The translations under genes were made by a program, and so were the position numbers. From Takakia lepidozioides (lineage: Eukaryota > Streptophyta > Takakiopsida > Takakiales > Takakiaceae), in contig CM060731.1 in NCBI GenBank assembly GCA_030704615.1, positions 19,656,001 through 19,720,000 of the forward strand: a DNA stretch of 64,000 bases, given 5' to 3'. Shown one piece after another: positions 1 to 12,234 of the stretch; position 1 is the first letter of the stretch; each line of letters opens with the position of its first letter. The notes under the pieces were generated by a model. It worked only from the letters and a program-made list of their open reading frames with translations, did no database searches and had not been told where the DNA came from.

Positions 1-3000
1 CGAGCTCATATTCATTATCAATTTCATCTCCATGTCGTAGTTGCAATAAACCACTTCCTGTAGCTTTCTCATCTAAGATGACTTCCACCTCGTACCTCAT
101 TTATATCCGTATGTGACTGCACTCCAACTTGGTGAATTTTTTTTCATTGCAGTTTTAATTAATCTAGACCAAACTTACCAATATAGACATTAAGATTCAA
201 AGGTCGTTAACATTTTGGCGCTCTAAATCCACTGCTGATGTTGCTATGAGTTATAAGAGCTTTACCCATCACACAACTAACTATCCCAGCAAAATAAAAA
301 AAAATTCTACATTTCTAATCGAATGCTTCTATGTGGCCAACATTGCGCTCCTATCTAATTGTCATTTGGAATGACCAATAGTAAACTACATATAGTACTT
401 ACAAAGCGTGAGATGTATGAAAAGGAATCACAAGCATGTCTAGACCCATATTTGAGTAGTTTTCTCAATTGCATTCAATAAAACGTGTGAACCCCGACCA
501 CTAAAAAATAATAAATGACGATTTTGAGGACTTACTCCTCTAAACACAAATTGCTTGAAATTTTATAACCAATGAGAATATAAATTATTTCTCACCTGAT
601 CAAAAAAAAAAAAATTCTCTCGAACTTGGATATTGGATATCTAATCATTTTCCTATCGTAAATCTATCGTCCAAACCATGCGGATGCACGCCAAAATGAG
701 TCAACGTTTTCGTCTCGATCTTCGCCAATTGCTTAGATCAATCATCGATTGGTGGCATGTGAGACCCAATTTAGTCAATCTCCCTTTGTTTGGATCTGGT
801 GCAATATGCCAACACTTAACACATTTCATCTAAGGTTTTTTAAACACACTATCAACTATAAATACGTTCAGTTTGTGGATGTACCCGTCTAAATGGGTAT
901 GAATAGGGGTCGCCAGGCGTACTCTTGCTGGACAGCACAAGCAGCCCACAATGTCGTGCCACGTGACGACATGCTGCACAGCCAGGTAACAAGCCCAGAA
1001 TCAGCGCTTAGTCCATCTTTCTTACCCTCTCGGCAAACACATTTCTTCATACGTGAATGAATGACAATCATGGTTTCATCCTTGTTCGCCCAGTAACAAC
1101 AATCATTCTGTGGTCACTGTGGACGACATTCATCCATGTCTGCACGTTAGACTCCTGCCACAGTGCTCACCACGTGTATCAGAGTTGGATGTGGTAAGCA
1201 GGCTCAGGGGCATTTTGACCTGTGATGCAAGATCCGTTAAGACTTGGAACTAAGATTTGCTTAGTCTGCGGCGTTCCAAAATCACAATTTTGTCTTCATC
1301 CCAATACAAAAATACTTGTATTGCCAAAAACATTCCCTACAAGCAAGTACAAGAACATGTACTCATACAATAAAAAATCATGCCATTCCGGATTGTGTGT
1401 CCGTTGGTTCCATTCGACCGTCAGACGAATAATGTTGGGTCCCTATTATTATAACCCCACTGAGTGGCCCCACCAGGATCCACCCAAACTGGAAGCCACA
1501 ATTTTCTTAGACGAGAGTACGGGTGACGTACGGCAGTCTAATTGTATATACTTAGTATCGGGTCTTGAGCCGAGTTGAGGAATCTGTTATACGGTGAGCA
1601 CGTCAAATATGGTAAAAGTAGATGCCAAACACCGTATGATACAATGGATCCATGTTAGCATGTGGACTAGTGACTCATTTGCAATCTAATTTGTTTCGTG
1701 CTTTCTACTTATTGACCATGTCACACAAAAATTATTGGTTTAATCTTCAACAATGAAATTTTAGTCTCTTGGTTTAGCAATGCCCGAGAAAGCCCAACCC
1801 TATAAGGCTATATTTACCTATTGATTAAGAAAGAACGTCAAAAGGTGAAGTGATATAAGAGAAGAACACCAAATCCAACCATATTGTTATGTGTTGTTTG
1901 AGAAAGAATATAAATGGGTGCAACATTATGAATAAGATTATTAAAAGAGGCCATATGCAAGAACAACAAATTTCAAGAATTGTAAATTTACAATCCCCAA
2001 TATTATAGTTACTAGTCATTATTTATTTTCCGTTCATTTGCAATCAACACTTGCAATGCCGAGTTGACATTCAAAACATGATGCGAGTGCTAAACCACGA
2101 TGTAAAGTAAGAATACTAGACACATTTTTTGGGGCTCTTCTCACATGTACAACATTTAGAGCACTTCTACAGCAACCAACAATTACAACTAACCAAGTAA
2201 AGAAAGAATGAGGAAAGAAGATTGACGAAAGAGACAACATTGAAGCAAAAGACAAATCTAGCTACGTACATAATAAAACCAAAAAATCCGGCGGCAAAGA
2301 GGATTACTGTCAGGCTGACACGAATATTCGAACCCTCCCTTGAGGTCCCGTAATATTGCCGGACGACAATGCACTTGGATACATAGGGGATCACACTTGG
2401 ACTTAGATGACACTGGACACTTGGGCCAAGTTGAATATGGTAGAACTAAAGGAGTATCATTAAGGAAGGTAGTTTATTTGTTTGTTTTGTTTTGTAGCGT
2501 TGAGATCTCCCAAACCGCGGGGCCAGCCTTGGTGCTTGGTACCGATGGAACGCCCTTGATGAGGAGGGGTGCACACTGCACACCAACAACTCACTTCCAG
2601 CTTCACTTCAAGAAGCCAAGAAAACATTGACTAAGGTTGGACTATCGATGCAATTTATCCGCGCATGCAAAAATAAGTGCATTTTATTCAAAAGACGAAT
2701 TCAAGGCATTGACATTTTGTCCAGTATATGACCATTGGCCCGCTACTGCCAAGATCTATTTGGAAAAATAACTCCTCCATTTTGGACCTGCGATGTGGGA
2801 GATATGGAATTTCAAATGTTTTTGGTCGCCGGAAATATAGGGGATTGCACTTGGACTTAAATGACACTAGACACTTGGGCCAACGGCACATGCTACCCTA
2901 GTAAATCTGAAAGGAACTGAATATATATAGTGAAATTATAGCACTCACCAAGTTATGAACAATAGGGGAATGTATGTTAACACCTATCTATCAAGATTAT

Positions 3001-6000
3001 ACCTTCCTCAATAAATAGCCATTTTCAATATACTCTAGATTAACTGGACAAGGTACATCAGGAGAAAACAATGGATGCGTGGTCTCTCCTTAGGGAGAAG
3101 CCAATAAAGGAACCCAAAAACAATTGCCTTGCATACACCACCGGGCTACTACTATGGGCCGCCGAAATAACCCTTCAACATAAATACTTCATTTTACCAC
3201 ACCCTTCACCCAAGGACAAACATAAGATACACCTCAAAAATTTCAAACTTTCAACCCCCACGACCACTTGATTGCATGGCTGCCGTCTTTCAGTGGACCT
3301 GCCGCCATTTGTCACTCTTTTTGCTAATGAAGAGGTCCACGCCTTCAGTTCTTACTGATGAATGAAATCTTTCTGTAAAGGTGGGAAAAGAATGGCACAT
3401 CTACTAAAGTCTAATACTGATTTTCAAAGGCCTTTTCAAAGTACATCATAAGAAAATATAGTCGTATGAAAGGGAAGAGCTTTGGGTGGTTGGAATTTGA
3501 GATAGAGATGATAAAGCCTATCCACAACATTGACGATATCCACATGTGGGTTTGGTCTGAGAGGGCCCTATTTTATCTTCAATCTCTACTCCACCTTTTG
3601 TGTTGCTCCCTAAGCCCTAAAGTCGGGCCAAGCGACACATTGTGGTCGCTGCTTTGTTTATGTTTTTCAAATGAAACCTGGGAGCGATGGCACCTCTACG
3701 GAAATTTGTTGGCTCTCAACATGTTCAAGTCAATGGAGAAAATGTGGTCAAAGGACCTTACACCGTGGTCAAGGCTCGGATGGGTTTGTTATGCTGAGTC
3801 ATGCTCCTTACTCTCACCACCTTCCTATTATGTTTTGCCAAAGCAAGAGAGCCCATCGCTATTTTAGGCTTGTTCAGATGGCAGCTCCAGGGCAGTTTAT
3901 TTCTTAGAAGGCCCCCACCGGTTCACACGGCGGCATCGGCATCAGCTCCCACCTCACACGCCATCACCCTTTTAGAGTGTGGTTGCTGGGCAGAGCTCCT
4001 TTGAAATATTCTAAAGCACTTTTGATAAAACTTCCTGACATCATATCGCTTTTGGTCACGGGGTGGTATCCCCAGTATATATAAGCCTTCACGGCCTCAA
4101 TGGTGGTTATATTTTCCACCGTCTGCAATATATTCAGGGCTCCGTTCCCTTTCTCTAAATATAGATATATATATCGCTGTTGCAAATTACTATATTCCAT
4201 GAATTTGTTTTATCTTTTCTTTGGTTTTTTTTTTTTTTTCCATGGATTGAGCATTGCAAGTGAAATCTGAGGCTGCCCATCTGTTGACTCGCATTACTAG
4301 AGTGAAAAGCAACTCCAAATATTCTGAAAATTTGAGGTATTGAGTCAGAGAACGAGAATTTTTATCCCCAAAAATTTCTTTTTTGGATCACCATTGTAAT
4401 CTCTCAACTTTGGGCGGATTGTTTCTAGCGTTTTGTGAGGGTGGCGAGTCACCAACTTTCGGGTCAGTTTCTGATTTTCGGAAAGTTATTTGACCTTTTC
4501 TGTGGCTGAAGATGCTGATTTGCGAAAAAGGGGTCGGGTTCCAGAGTCCATGCCCATGGATGGCCAACTATGTTCCCTTCACGCGCTTTTACGCTACGCA
4601 GGCGGTGCGGCGGATGAATGTACACCGCAGGCGGTACCGGTATTTGCGATAACGGGATAAGCATCGCCGGCGATCACTTTATGAGGTATCAAACGCAAGG
4701 CAAATGATTCCTACAAAAGACAAAGCGTGCAGGCAGCAGGTAAGTAAGAGTCAATTTGTGAACACCTGATTGGGGTAATTAGTACAGAATCTCACTCCTA
4801 CCAAAACGCCACCAGGCAGGCAGACAAGGAATTGAACACTCGTCTGTAAGTTTGATGTTGGGGCTCTTTATTCTTATTTTCCTTTGTAAGTAGGGTCCTT
4901 CAATCTGCAGGACTCTTACTTCCCTCTTACTTCCCTTCCGAAATCGGCAATAAAGTTCTCTTTCATTCGTCTCTTACCAAATTAAAATGTCTGTAAGTTG
5001 CGATGATACATTTTTCTTACTTCTTTAGCCTGTTTTTGATTTAAAAATGGAAAAAAGGAAAAACAAAGAAAAACAATGGGAGTGATGTGTGAAGAATTAT
5101 GACTTAAAGGGCCTCTGTCCCCTTTCCTTTTAAAAAAAAAAATTATGTGCAGAAGTTCCATAACTTAGAAGGGGACACACCTAATATCATACACATTCGC
5201 CCATTTTTTACCTGGTGTGAAACTGTCGCCTCTCCACACTGGGGACGCAGGTTACGCGGGGAATCTGATTCCTGCACGACGGTTCCACGGGGATCTGAAT
5301 CTCGCTTTTGCACTTTTCACTGTCTGGATCCAACGCACTTCCCTTGTTCCCATACGCGCTCCCGAGTCCCGACGGAGAGAGCGGCGTTGCTAATGATTGG
5401 ATGGATGCCAACTCGACCGATCCTCGTGGCTATTGTTCGTCCATCCACGAACATTCATCCGGCGCTGTACTGGCGCGGTGGTGATGAAGGTAGGCAGGTG
5501 GGAAGGCGATCGTAAAGCGGCTTTAGGCAACGGAAGCGGCTCGCAAGCGACTTGCGCGGCTGTACGCGCCCTGCGAGCGTCAGACGCCAGCAATCCAACG
5601 CCTCCCCGTTGTCAGTCCTCTGTACCTTCGCATTCATCTCCGTTCATCCAACTCTGCGACGGAGGGCGCGGATGGATGGAAAGCTCCTGGCGAGCTCAAA
5701 GGGAACTTGGGAGGGAATGGTGCGTGAATGGTAACATTCCACGGAGGGAGTGCGATTGCGAGGGCGAAATGCGAGACGGCGTGGGTCGTTGCAACGACCG
5801 CGCGGCGTGGAGCGGAAAACACAGAGAAGGCGAATGAATGATGGTGAACGCGAGGCAGCCTCGTGTTTGCTGTTTGCGGCGTGCGGCTGTCGCTCAATGG
5901 AAGGCGGACACCTCCACATTCCCGCGCAGGGGAGGCAGCACCTGGGGGAGCTTGGGCAGTGGGGCTTGGGTAAGTCCGCGCCGCGCGGGCCGCTGAGTAA

Positions 6001-6100
6001 AGTTACCTTTGACTGCGGTGACAGAAAATTTACTGTGTAATTCGGGGACTTGTTTTAAAGGGCCGCGCTCGCCTAGCCATTTTCTCCATCTTCGGCTGCC
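1..6100. other. Upstream intergenic region, no supported gene
   Basis: I see only short chance reading frames here, none with a recognisable domain. The region is mostly AT-rich with A/T runs (for example around 600-615 and 5131-5144) and becomes GC-richer from about 5200 toward the PEPCK start, as expected for a promoter-proximal region. A roughly 45-bp sequence occurs twice in direct orientation, near 2380-2430 and 2838-2882, and is listed separately. Confidence 0.6.
2380..2882. repeat. Two dispersed direct copies of a ~45-bp sequence
   Basis: The stretch at about 2383-2430 (core CACTTGGACTTAGATGACAC followed by TGGACACTTGGGCCAA) recurs at about 2833-2882 with a few substitutions. The copies are about 450 bp apart. 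No terminal repeats or target duplication were found, so this is probably a fragment of a dispersed repeat. Confidence 0.55.
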
Positions 6101-6103
6101 TGT

Positions 6104-6127
6104 GTTTCTTCTTCTTCTTCTTCTTCG
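6104..6127 (+). repeat. TTC/TCG microsatellite in the PEPCK 5' leader
   Basis: A run of TTC triplets followed by GTC triplets lies about 85-105 bp upstream of the PEPCK start codon. Pyrimidine-rich CT/TTC tracts are common in plant core promoters and 5' UTRs, so it may lie in the leader. No clear TATA box was seen just upstream. Confidence 0.6.
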
Positions 6128-6209
6128 TCGTCGTCTCCACTCCGCGCCGTTGAGTTGGTTTTGATTGGCGCTTTTCTCTCGAAGCCGATTTGTGGTGCGC
6201 TGACGGAAG

Positions 6210-9200
6210 ATGAGTTCCAACGGGATGTCGAATGGGGGTGGGAAGGGAAGGGCCAACGGGAGCGCGGTGGACATGTTTTCCTTCCAAACTTCAAATGGCG
6301 CTGCCAGCCTCGTTCCAGATGGGTTGACGAAAATCAACACGAAGAAGGTGATGTCGAGCGAGGTGTGTAGCGATGACACCACGCCCCCGATCACCGCGCA
6401 GAATATCGATGAGCTACACGCTCTGCAGAAGAAGAGGTCCGCACCGTCGACGCCAAAAAATGCCACGCCCAAGGCGTACATGAGCGAAGAGGACAGGCAA
6501 AGGCAACAGATGCAATCTATCAGGTAAAATCGCCACAATTGATGGTGGGTTTGTTTTCCATATTATTTGTTGCGCGAGGACGATCATGCATGATTGTTTT
6601 GTTATTGATTTCTATCCGGCCTGACGGTTGTACATGTGTGTCCGGATTGCAGTTCGTCGCTGGCATCCCTGACTCGAGATGCCGGACCTCAAGTGATAAA
6701 GGGCGATCCTGCCAGGAAGTCGACTCCCCAGAAGTCGCTGGTTGCTCCCAGGCTTACCATGAGCGACAGCGCTCTCAAGTTCACGCATGTTCTTTACAAT
6801 TTGTGGCCTGGAGGTGCACACCTGGCCCTTGGTGTTTTCTTCCACTGCATGTTTCGGAATCTGGTATAGAAGTGCTTGCAATTCAAATATGCTCGTTTTG
6901 GTTATTCTTAGCAGCCAACGACCCCACCCGCAAAGGAAAGGAAATGGAATCATGTTTGACGATGGGAGAGAGAGCTACACTCGGGAGAGTCATGGGCTGT
7001 TTTGACAATTCAATTTTTTTGCTGCAGAGTTGTATGAGCAGGCTATCAAGTTTGAGAAGGGGTCACATATCACGTCATCTGGGGCTCTTGCTACCCTCTC
7101 TGGCGCTAAAACTGGCCGATCTCCTAAAGACAAACGTGTGGTCAAGGAAGAGACTTCCAAGAATGATTTGTGGTGGGGAAAGTGAGTGCAAGATCGACAC
7201 GAATCATTTACAATCTGAGTCGCTATAGGAGTTCTAAACCACCGACATGTTCTCTGCAACTGCAAAGAGTTGCAGAAGTTGATCTCAAATGTAACATTCT
7301 GGTTGATACTTGAATGTATTTTTTCAAAGGTCTGTATCTGTTTTGGTGTTGCCAGAGGATCGCCCAATATTGAGATGGATGAGGAGACTTTCCTGGTGAA
7401 TCGGGAAAGAGCAGTGGACTACCTGAACTCTCTGGAGAAGGTAAGGACTACAGCGTGTTGTGGCAATGTTTCTCCTTTAATTTTGCATGTGCAGAGGTTT
7501 GGGGACGGAAAGTGTTAACGAAGATCAGGACTAACATAAAAAATCCAAGGAGTTTTTGATGTTAGTCCTGATCTTCGTAAACAGTAGAATGGGGTTTTTT
7601 TTTGGGAAGGTTGCCGGTAGCTTTCAGTTGCAGGCATATGATCATTATGCAGTATCTGTCCACTCAGTTGGCCTGTCGAATTGTCATGGTAAATATGTGC
7701 AGGTGTTCGTGAATGATCAGTTTTTGAACTGGGATCCAGAGCATCGCCTAAAAGTTCGGATCATATCCGCACGCGCATATCATTCGCTGTTTATGCACAA
7801 CATGTGAGTGAATTGTAAATCTGAACCCCCTACCCTTAATCATCTGCTTCAGGCAATGTCCGGTATGAACCGCTAAACGCTGAACTCAGTATTTCTACTT
7901 GATCTGGTCACGTTCATGTGCGCTGTTTACGAAAGAGTGCAAAGATCACTGGCACTTCCCAAGAGGTAGAGCCTTGCGGGTGAAAGGCATGAAGAAAGGT
8001 TCTCACCTTGGTGGCCCAATCATGGAGGCTCTTGGCTCAAGATAGCCTCAAAAAAAGAGGGAGTACATGTGGTCTTGTATGTATCTGTGTTGGCATGGTC
8101 GGTGTCCTTAAGGATATGGTTGGCAGGTGTATCCGCCCTACACCTGAAGAGCTGGAGGACTTTGGGACTCCGGACTTCACAATTTACAATGCCGGTCAAT
8201 TCCCCTGCAATCGATACACTCACTACATGACCTCCTCAACTAGCATAGATCTGAATCTGAAACGCAAAGAGATGGTGATTCTCGGGACGCAGTATGCTGG
8301 AGAGATGAAGAAGGGTCTTTTCAGCGTCATGCACTATCTGATGCCAAAGAAAGGAATCCTCTCGTTGCATTCAGGCTGCAACATGGGAAAGGCCGGGGAT
8401 GTGGCATTGTTTTTTGGATTATCAGGTATCGTTGGTAAACGAACGAGAAGCTTCAGTGCTTTAATGGCTAAAATAGTCCCTATTTAAACATGAGAGTGAG
8501 AATTTGGTCTCATTTATGCCTGGTGTGGCTTTGCTTGCGTGTGGTGTGGCAGGGACTGGTAAGACGACTCTTTCCACAGATGAGAACCGGTACCTGATTG
8601 GTGATGATGAGCATTGCTGGACGAATAATGGTGTCTCCAACATTGAGGGGGGTTGCTATGCCAAGTGCATTGACCTCACCAAAGAGAGAGAGCCTGAGAT
8701 CTGGAATGCAATTAAGTTTGGTACAGGTAGGTGCCTTTGTTGGTGCAGCTGGATGTAGAGTTTTGACATTTGATAATGGTTGACACTCTTGAATTAGTCA
8801 CTCGCTTAACATTTGCTCGGATGTGGTTACCTCCTAAGGTTCAACTTTTGCTGACAGTTCACTTAGAAGTTTTAATGAAATGGGTACACACCAAAATGGA
8901 AGAAAAGTCCAAATTTTTACGGTTAGCTGTCTTTCAGTAGTTGCCTTCTCTCAAGTACAATGGGCTCCTTCATTTCTGACCCTGTTACTTTCATATGCAG
9001 TGTTGGAGAATGTTGTCTTTGATGAACTTACAAGGGAGGTGGATTACCTTGACAAATCTGTCACAGGTATTGTCCCAAGAATAGCCTGTTTGCATGCTTT
9101 TTGCTTTTCAGTTGGATCCGATATTTCAGAGGGATATGAGGTTGCTGGTGAAATTAGATCTATGTTTTGGAATCCTTACAGGTTGAATAACTCCGGCATG

Positions 9201-10476
9201 TAATCCGTGTAAGGTTCTGTGGTACAATCTAAAAGCCATTTTTTTTTTTCCTGTTCCTGTCTGCGTTGTATGAACAGAAAATACACGGGCAGCATATCCC
9301 ATTGATTTCATACCGAATGCCAAAATTCCGTGTGTTGGGCCACATCCAAAGAATGTTATCCTGCTTGCCTGCGATGCCTTTGGTGTGTTACCTCCAGTGA
9401 GCAAACTGACTCTGGCACAGACCATGTATCACTTCATCAGTGGCTACACTGCCCTGGTTAGTCTATCTATATAGCCTCCATTTTCGTACTCGTGCTTTCT
9501 TTGCTGTGTCTTGGAGATGAAGGAAAAGAAACTGCAGCTTGAACACTTGCTTGTTCTTCTGGCTATGCTGATCCTCAAGTTCTCATTTTTGTAAGGATTT
9601 TGGCAGATGGCGGGAACTGTAGATGGTGTTAAGGAAGCATCAGCCACATTTTCAGCATGCTTTGGAGCAGCTTTCATTATGCTGCACCCAACCAAGTATG
9701 CAGCCATGTTGGCTGAGAAAATGAAGAAGCATGGCGCCACTGCATGGCTTGTCAACACTGGTTGGTCCGGTGGCAGGTACGTGACTGGGTGTACACTCTC
9801 TATTGTGCCAGCCACGAACATGAATTTGTCTTCCCCTATGATGTACATAACACTTCAATCTTCCAGCATGAACCAGAGTCTAGCTACGACGTTTTGTAAG
9901 CATTCATTCACATATTTTGAACTCATGGCACAATAATAGAGACTAAACTGTTTATTCTTAAATTGCAGCTATGGTGTTGGGAAAAGGATGAAGCTTGCTT
10001 ATACTCGCAAGATCATTGATGCAATTCACGATGGGTCTCTACTGGAAAGTCAGTATGAGGCCACTCCCATCTTCAACCTGCATGTCCCAACATGTGTCAA
10101 TGGAGTCCCCTCTGAAGTGCTTCATCCTGAAAATATGGTATGTGGTTAGAATCTCAACACAGTATTGTCAATTGTATATTCTTTTACATCTTTGCATCCC
10201 TTTCAAAGGAGATTTGTATCTTTGCTTGAAGAGTATCTTTGAGGTATTACCAGTGCTGTTACTTTAAGCTGCGGGTACATGATGGCTTGGACTAATGTAA
10301 GTAAATGCTTGTGGGTGCAGTGGTCAGACAAAGAGGCATATGATGTTACCCTCAAGAAGCTTGCAAGGCTTTTTCAGAAAAACTTTGAGACATACGCAGA
10401 CTATAAGGTTGAAAATGACAGTAACCTCACCCAGGAAATCCTTGCAGCTGGGCCCCAGCTGCCAAAGGAAGTGTAA
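6210..10476 (+). CDS. PCK1: Phosphoenolpyruvate carboxykinase (ATP), 12 exons
   Basis: Cytosolic enzyme that converts oxaloacetate and ATP to phosphoenolpyruvate, CO2 and ADP in gluconeogenesis and organic-acid metabolism (family knowledge). Exons: 6210-6523, 6653-6813, 7028-7181, 7356-7440, 7703-7803, 8127-8425, 8553-8726, 9001-9066, 9278-9456, 9607-9776, 9969-10137, 10321-10476. All introns are GT-AG and the exons join in frame to 675 aa, near the upper end for plant PEPCK. Visible motifs are the P-loop GLSGTGKTT (about residues 369-377), the metal/nucleotide motif LIGDDEHCW (386-394), and the substrate-site region around [20 protein letters not shown]. The N-terminal ~100 residues are Ser/Thr-rich with the plant-type [14 protein letters not shown] segment, which in plants belongs to the phosphorylated regulatory extension. 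The start is the first ATG of the frame, in context GGAAGATGAG. The P-loop codons are split by intron 6. No breaks were seen, so the gene is probably functional. Confidence 0.95.
7513..7583. repeat. Hairpin (25-nt arms) inside PEPCK intron 4
   Basis: Arms 7513-7537 and 7559-7583 are reverse complements with one mismatch, and the inner 19 nt (7519-7537 / 7559-7577) are perfect. The 21-nt spacer can pair five further A-T pairs. It could be a remnant of a tiny foldback element or a structured intronic RNA. No clear target duplication was found. Confidence 0.85.
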
Positions 10477-10639
10477 ATAGCGTTTAACTGCATTGGGATG
10501 GCTGAAAGGTTAAGTTCTACTAGTAGCATACGACGACCTAGATAGATTGGAAGTTAAATTGGAGTAGATTTGCCGTAAAAACCGATGATGATGAAACTTC
10601 TGTGGGGTAGGATTTTTGTAGGGTGCAATACTGTAGGTA

Positions 10640-11510
10640 AACTTCCCTGGGAAGTGGGGCTAAGTTTTTGGCCGAAGGTCTTCCAAGACTCTCTGCTGTT
10701 CACATTCTTTTGATCTCTCTCAAACTGACTGTCAAATATTCTTTTATTTGTTCGTTACAATGGCACACTGGTAATTTATTGTTTTGTACTCAAGATGATG
10801 TATCCTTGATGTTATTTGGGTTGGTGCTGTAAATCCAGCTTCCACTTCTCTGGTAATTGTGGCTAAGTTTTTAGCCGAGTCTTCTAAAAGTATCTGCTGT
10901 TATTCTTTCAATCTTCCTCGAAACTTTCTCTGCTGTTCACATTCTTTTGATCTCTCTCAAACTGACTGTCAAATATTCTTTTATTTGTTCGTTACAATGG
11001 CACACTGGTAATTTATTGTTTTGTACTCAAGATGATGTATCCTTGATGTTATTTGGGTTGGTGCTGTAAATCCAGCTTCCACTTCTCTGGTAATTGTGGC
11101 TAAGTTTTTAGCCGAGTCTTCTAAAAGTATCTGCTGTTATTCTTTCAATCTTCCTCGAAACTTTCTCTGCTGTTCACATTCTTTTGATCTCTCTCAAACT
11201 GACTGTCAAATATTCTTTTATTTGTTCGTTACAATGGAATACTGGTAATTTATTGTTTTGGACTCAGATGATGTATCCTTGATGTTATTTGGGTTGGTGC
11301 TATAAATCCAGCTTACACTTCTCGGGTAATTGTGGCTACATTTCTGGCTAAAAATCTTCTAAAAGTATTGCCGTTCACATTCATATCTTCCTAAAATGAA
11401 TGTCAAATATTCTTTATTTTTTTGTTGCAATGTAAAACTGGAATAAGTTGTTTTAAGACTATTTATCCTTCATATTATTTACTTGTAAACGCTATGATCT
11501 AATTTCCATG
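10640..11510. repeat. 237-bp tandem repeat in the 3' flank of PEPCK
   Basis: Copies begin at 10691, 10928 and 11165. By eye the first two units appear identical over the full 237 bp. The third starts identical and diverges after about 11235, and a fourth decayed partial copy runs from about 11365 to 11510. A diverged tail of the unit also precedes copy 1 (about 10655-10690), so an older unit was probably recently duplicated. The array starts about 215 bp after the stop codon and may overlap the 3' UTR. Confidence 0.9.
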
Positions 11511-11729
11511 CTTGATCCTATATGCAGTAAAACCTGTCTAGGATACTATACAGAGGGAAAATAATAGGAATAATGTAAGAACGTAATGGACGCGTGTGAC
11601 CTGACAATACTTTCGCTGGATTCTGGCAACCTGGGCTCCTCCAGCGGGGCTCCTGTCAAATCTTCCCCACCCCACATTACCTCGGTTTCACTATTAAATG
11701 CTTATGAATCCAAATGGGTTGCAAGCCAT

Positions 11730-11830
11730 GGTAGATAGCCTGATGGTAAGGTTGATAGCAATGTAGGCGGTAAGGTTGTGGGTTCAATTCTTGATGGGAG
11801 GCTGTGGCAGGTGTAACCCAGATCGATGTA
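11730..11830 (+). mobile_element. SINE-like tRNA-derived head inside the MITE
   Basis: A pol III A-box-like TAGCCTGATGG (11736-11746) and a B-box GGTTCAATTC (11781-11790) lie about 34 bp apart, as in tRNA-derived SINE heads. The same arrangement recurs in the clearer SINE near 38.85 kb. The 3' part is not recognisable because a minisatellite follows. Confidence 0.5.
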
Positions 11831-11924
11831 ACTGTAACCCCGATTTCTCATGTAACTCTGGTTGGTCCATTTTATACTTACTTAGTCAAATTTCAAGACC
11901 AAGTGGAGTTACACTCCATTCTGT

Positions 11925-12110
11925 GTAACCCCGAGTGGAGTTACACACCTCGTTGAGTAACCCGATGTAACCCCAAGTGGAGTTACACACCTCGTTGAGT
12001 AACCCGATGTAACCCCAAGTGGAGTCACACGGCTTCGTCGTGTAACCCGATGTGTAACCCCAAGTGGAGTTACACGGCCCGATGTAACCCCGACTGGAGT
12101 TGAAACTCCT
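11925..12110. repeat. 42-45-bp minisatellite (GTAACCCC-AGTGGAGTTACAC)
   Basis: Units beginning GTAACCCC start at 11925, 11967, 12009, 12054 and 12084, with spacings of 42, 42 and 45 and a shortened last interval. Each contains GTAACCCC, then AGTGGAGTTACAC and a variable linker ending AACCCGAT. The array lies wholly inside the Mutator-like element. Confidence 0.85.
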
Positions 12111-12234
12111 TCAGTTCCATGTCACTCTCAAGAGAGGGTGGGGAAGATTTGACATGCCAAAAACCGGCGTACCATCCTGTCAGAGGTTGCACGCATAAGT
12201 TCTTACATATTCCTATTATCTTCCTATATAGAGG

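Larger units (their letters stand above)
11557..12223. mobile_element. Non-autonomous Mutator-like element (MITE-type), 667 bp
   Basis: The ends are long imperfect inverted repeats: the left end GAAAATAATAGGAATAATG matches the reverse complement of the right end, GAAGATAATAGGAATATG. Similarity continues inward with gaps to the TGTCAAATCTTCCCCACC block (near 11656-11673, inverse near 12136-12153), so the TIRs are about 100 bp or longer. The flanks are near-identical direct repeats, CTATACAGAGG (11546-11556) and CTATATAGAGG (12224-12234), consistent with a 9-11-bp target duplication as in Mutator-like elements. There is no transposase. The interior holds a tRNA-like SINE head and a minisatellite, listed separately. 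Confidence 0.75.

Noticed and set aside
1222-1578. Open frame of 118 codons on the plus strand
   Set aside because: No recognisable domain and no repeat or promoter context; compatible with chance.
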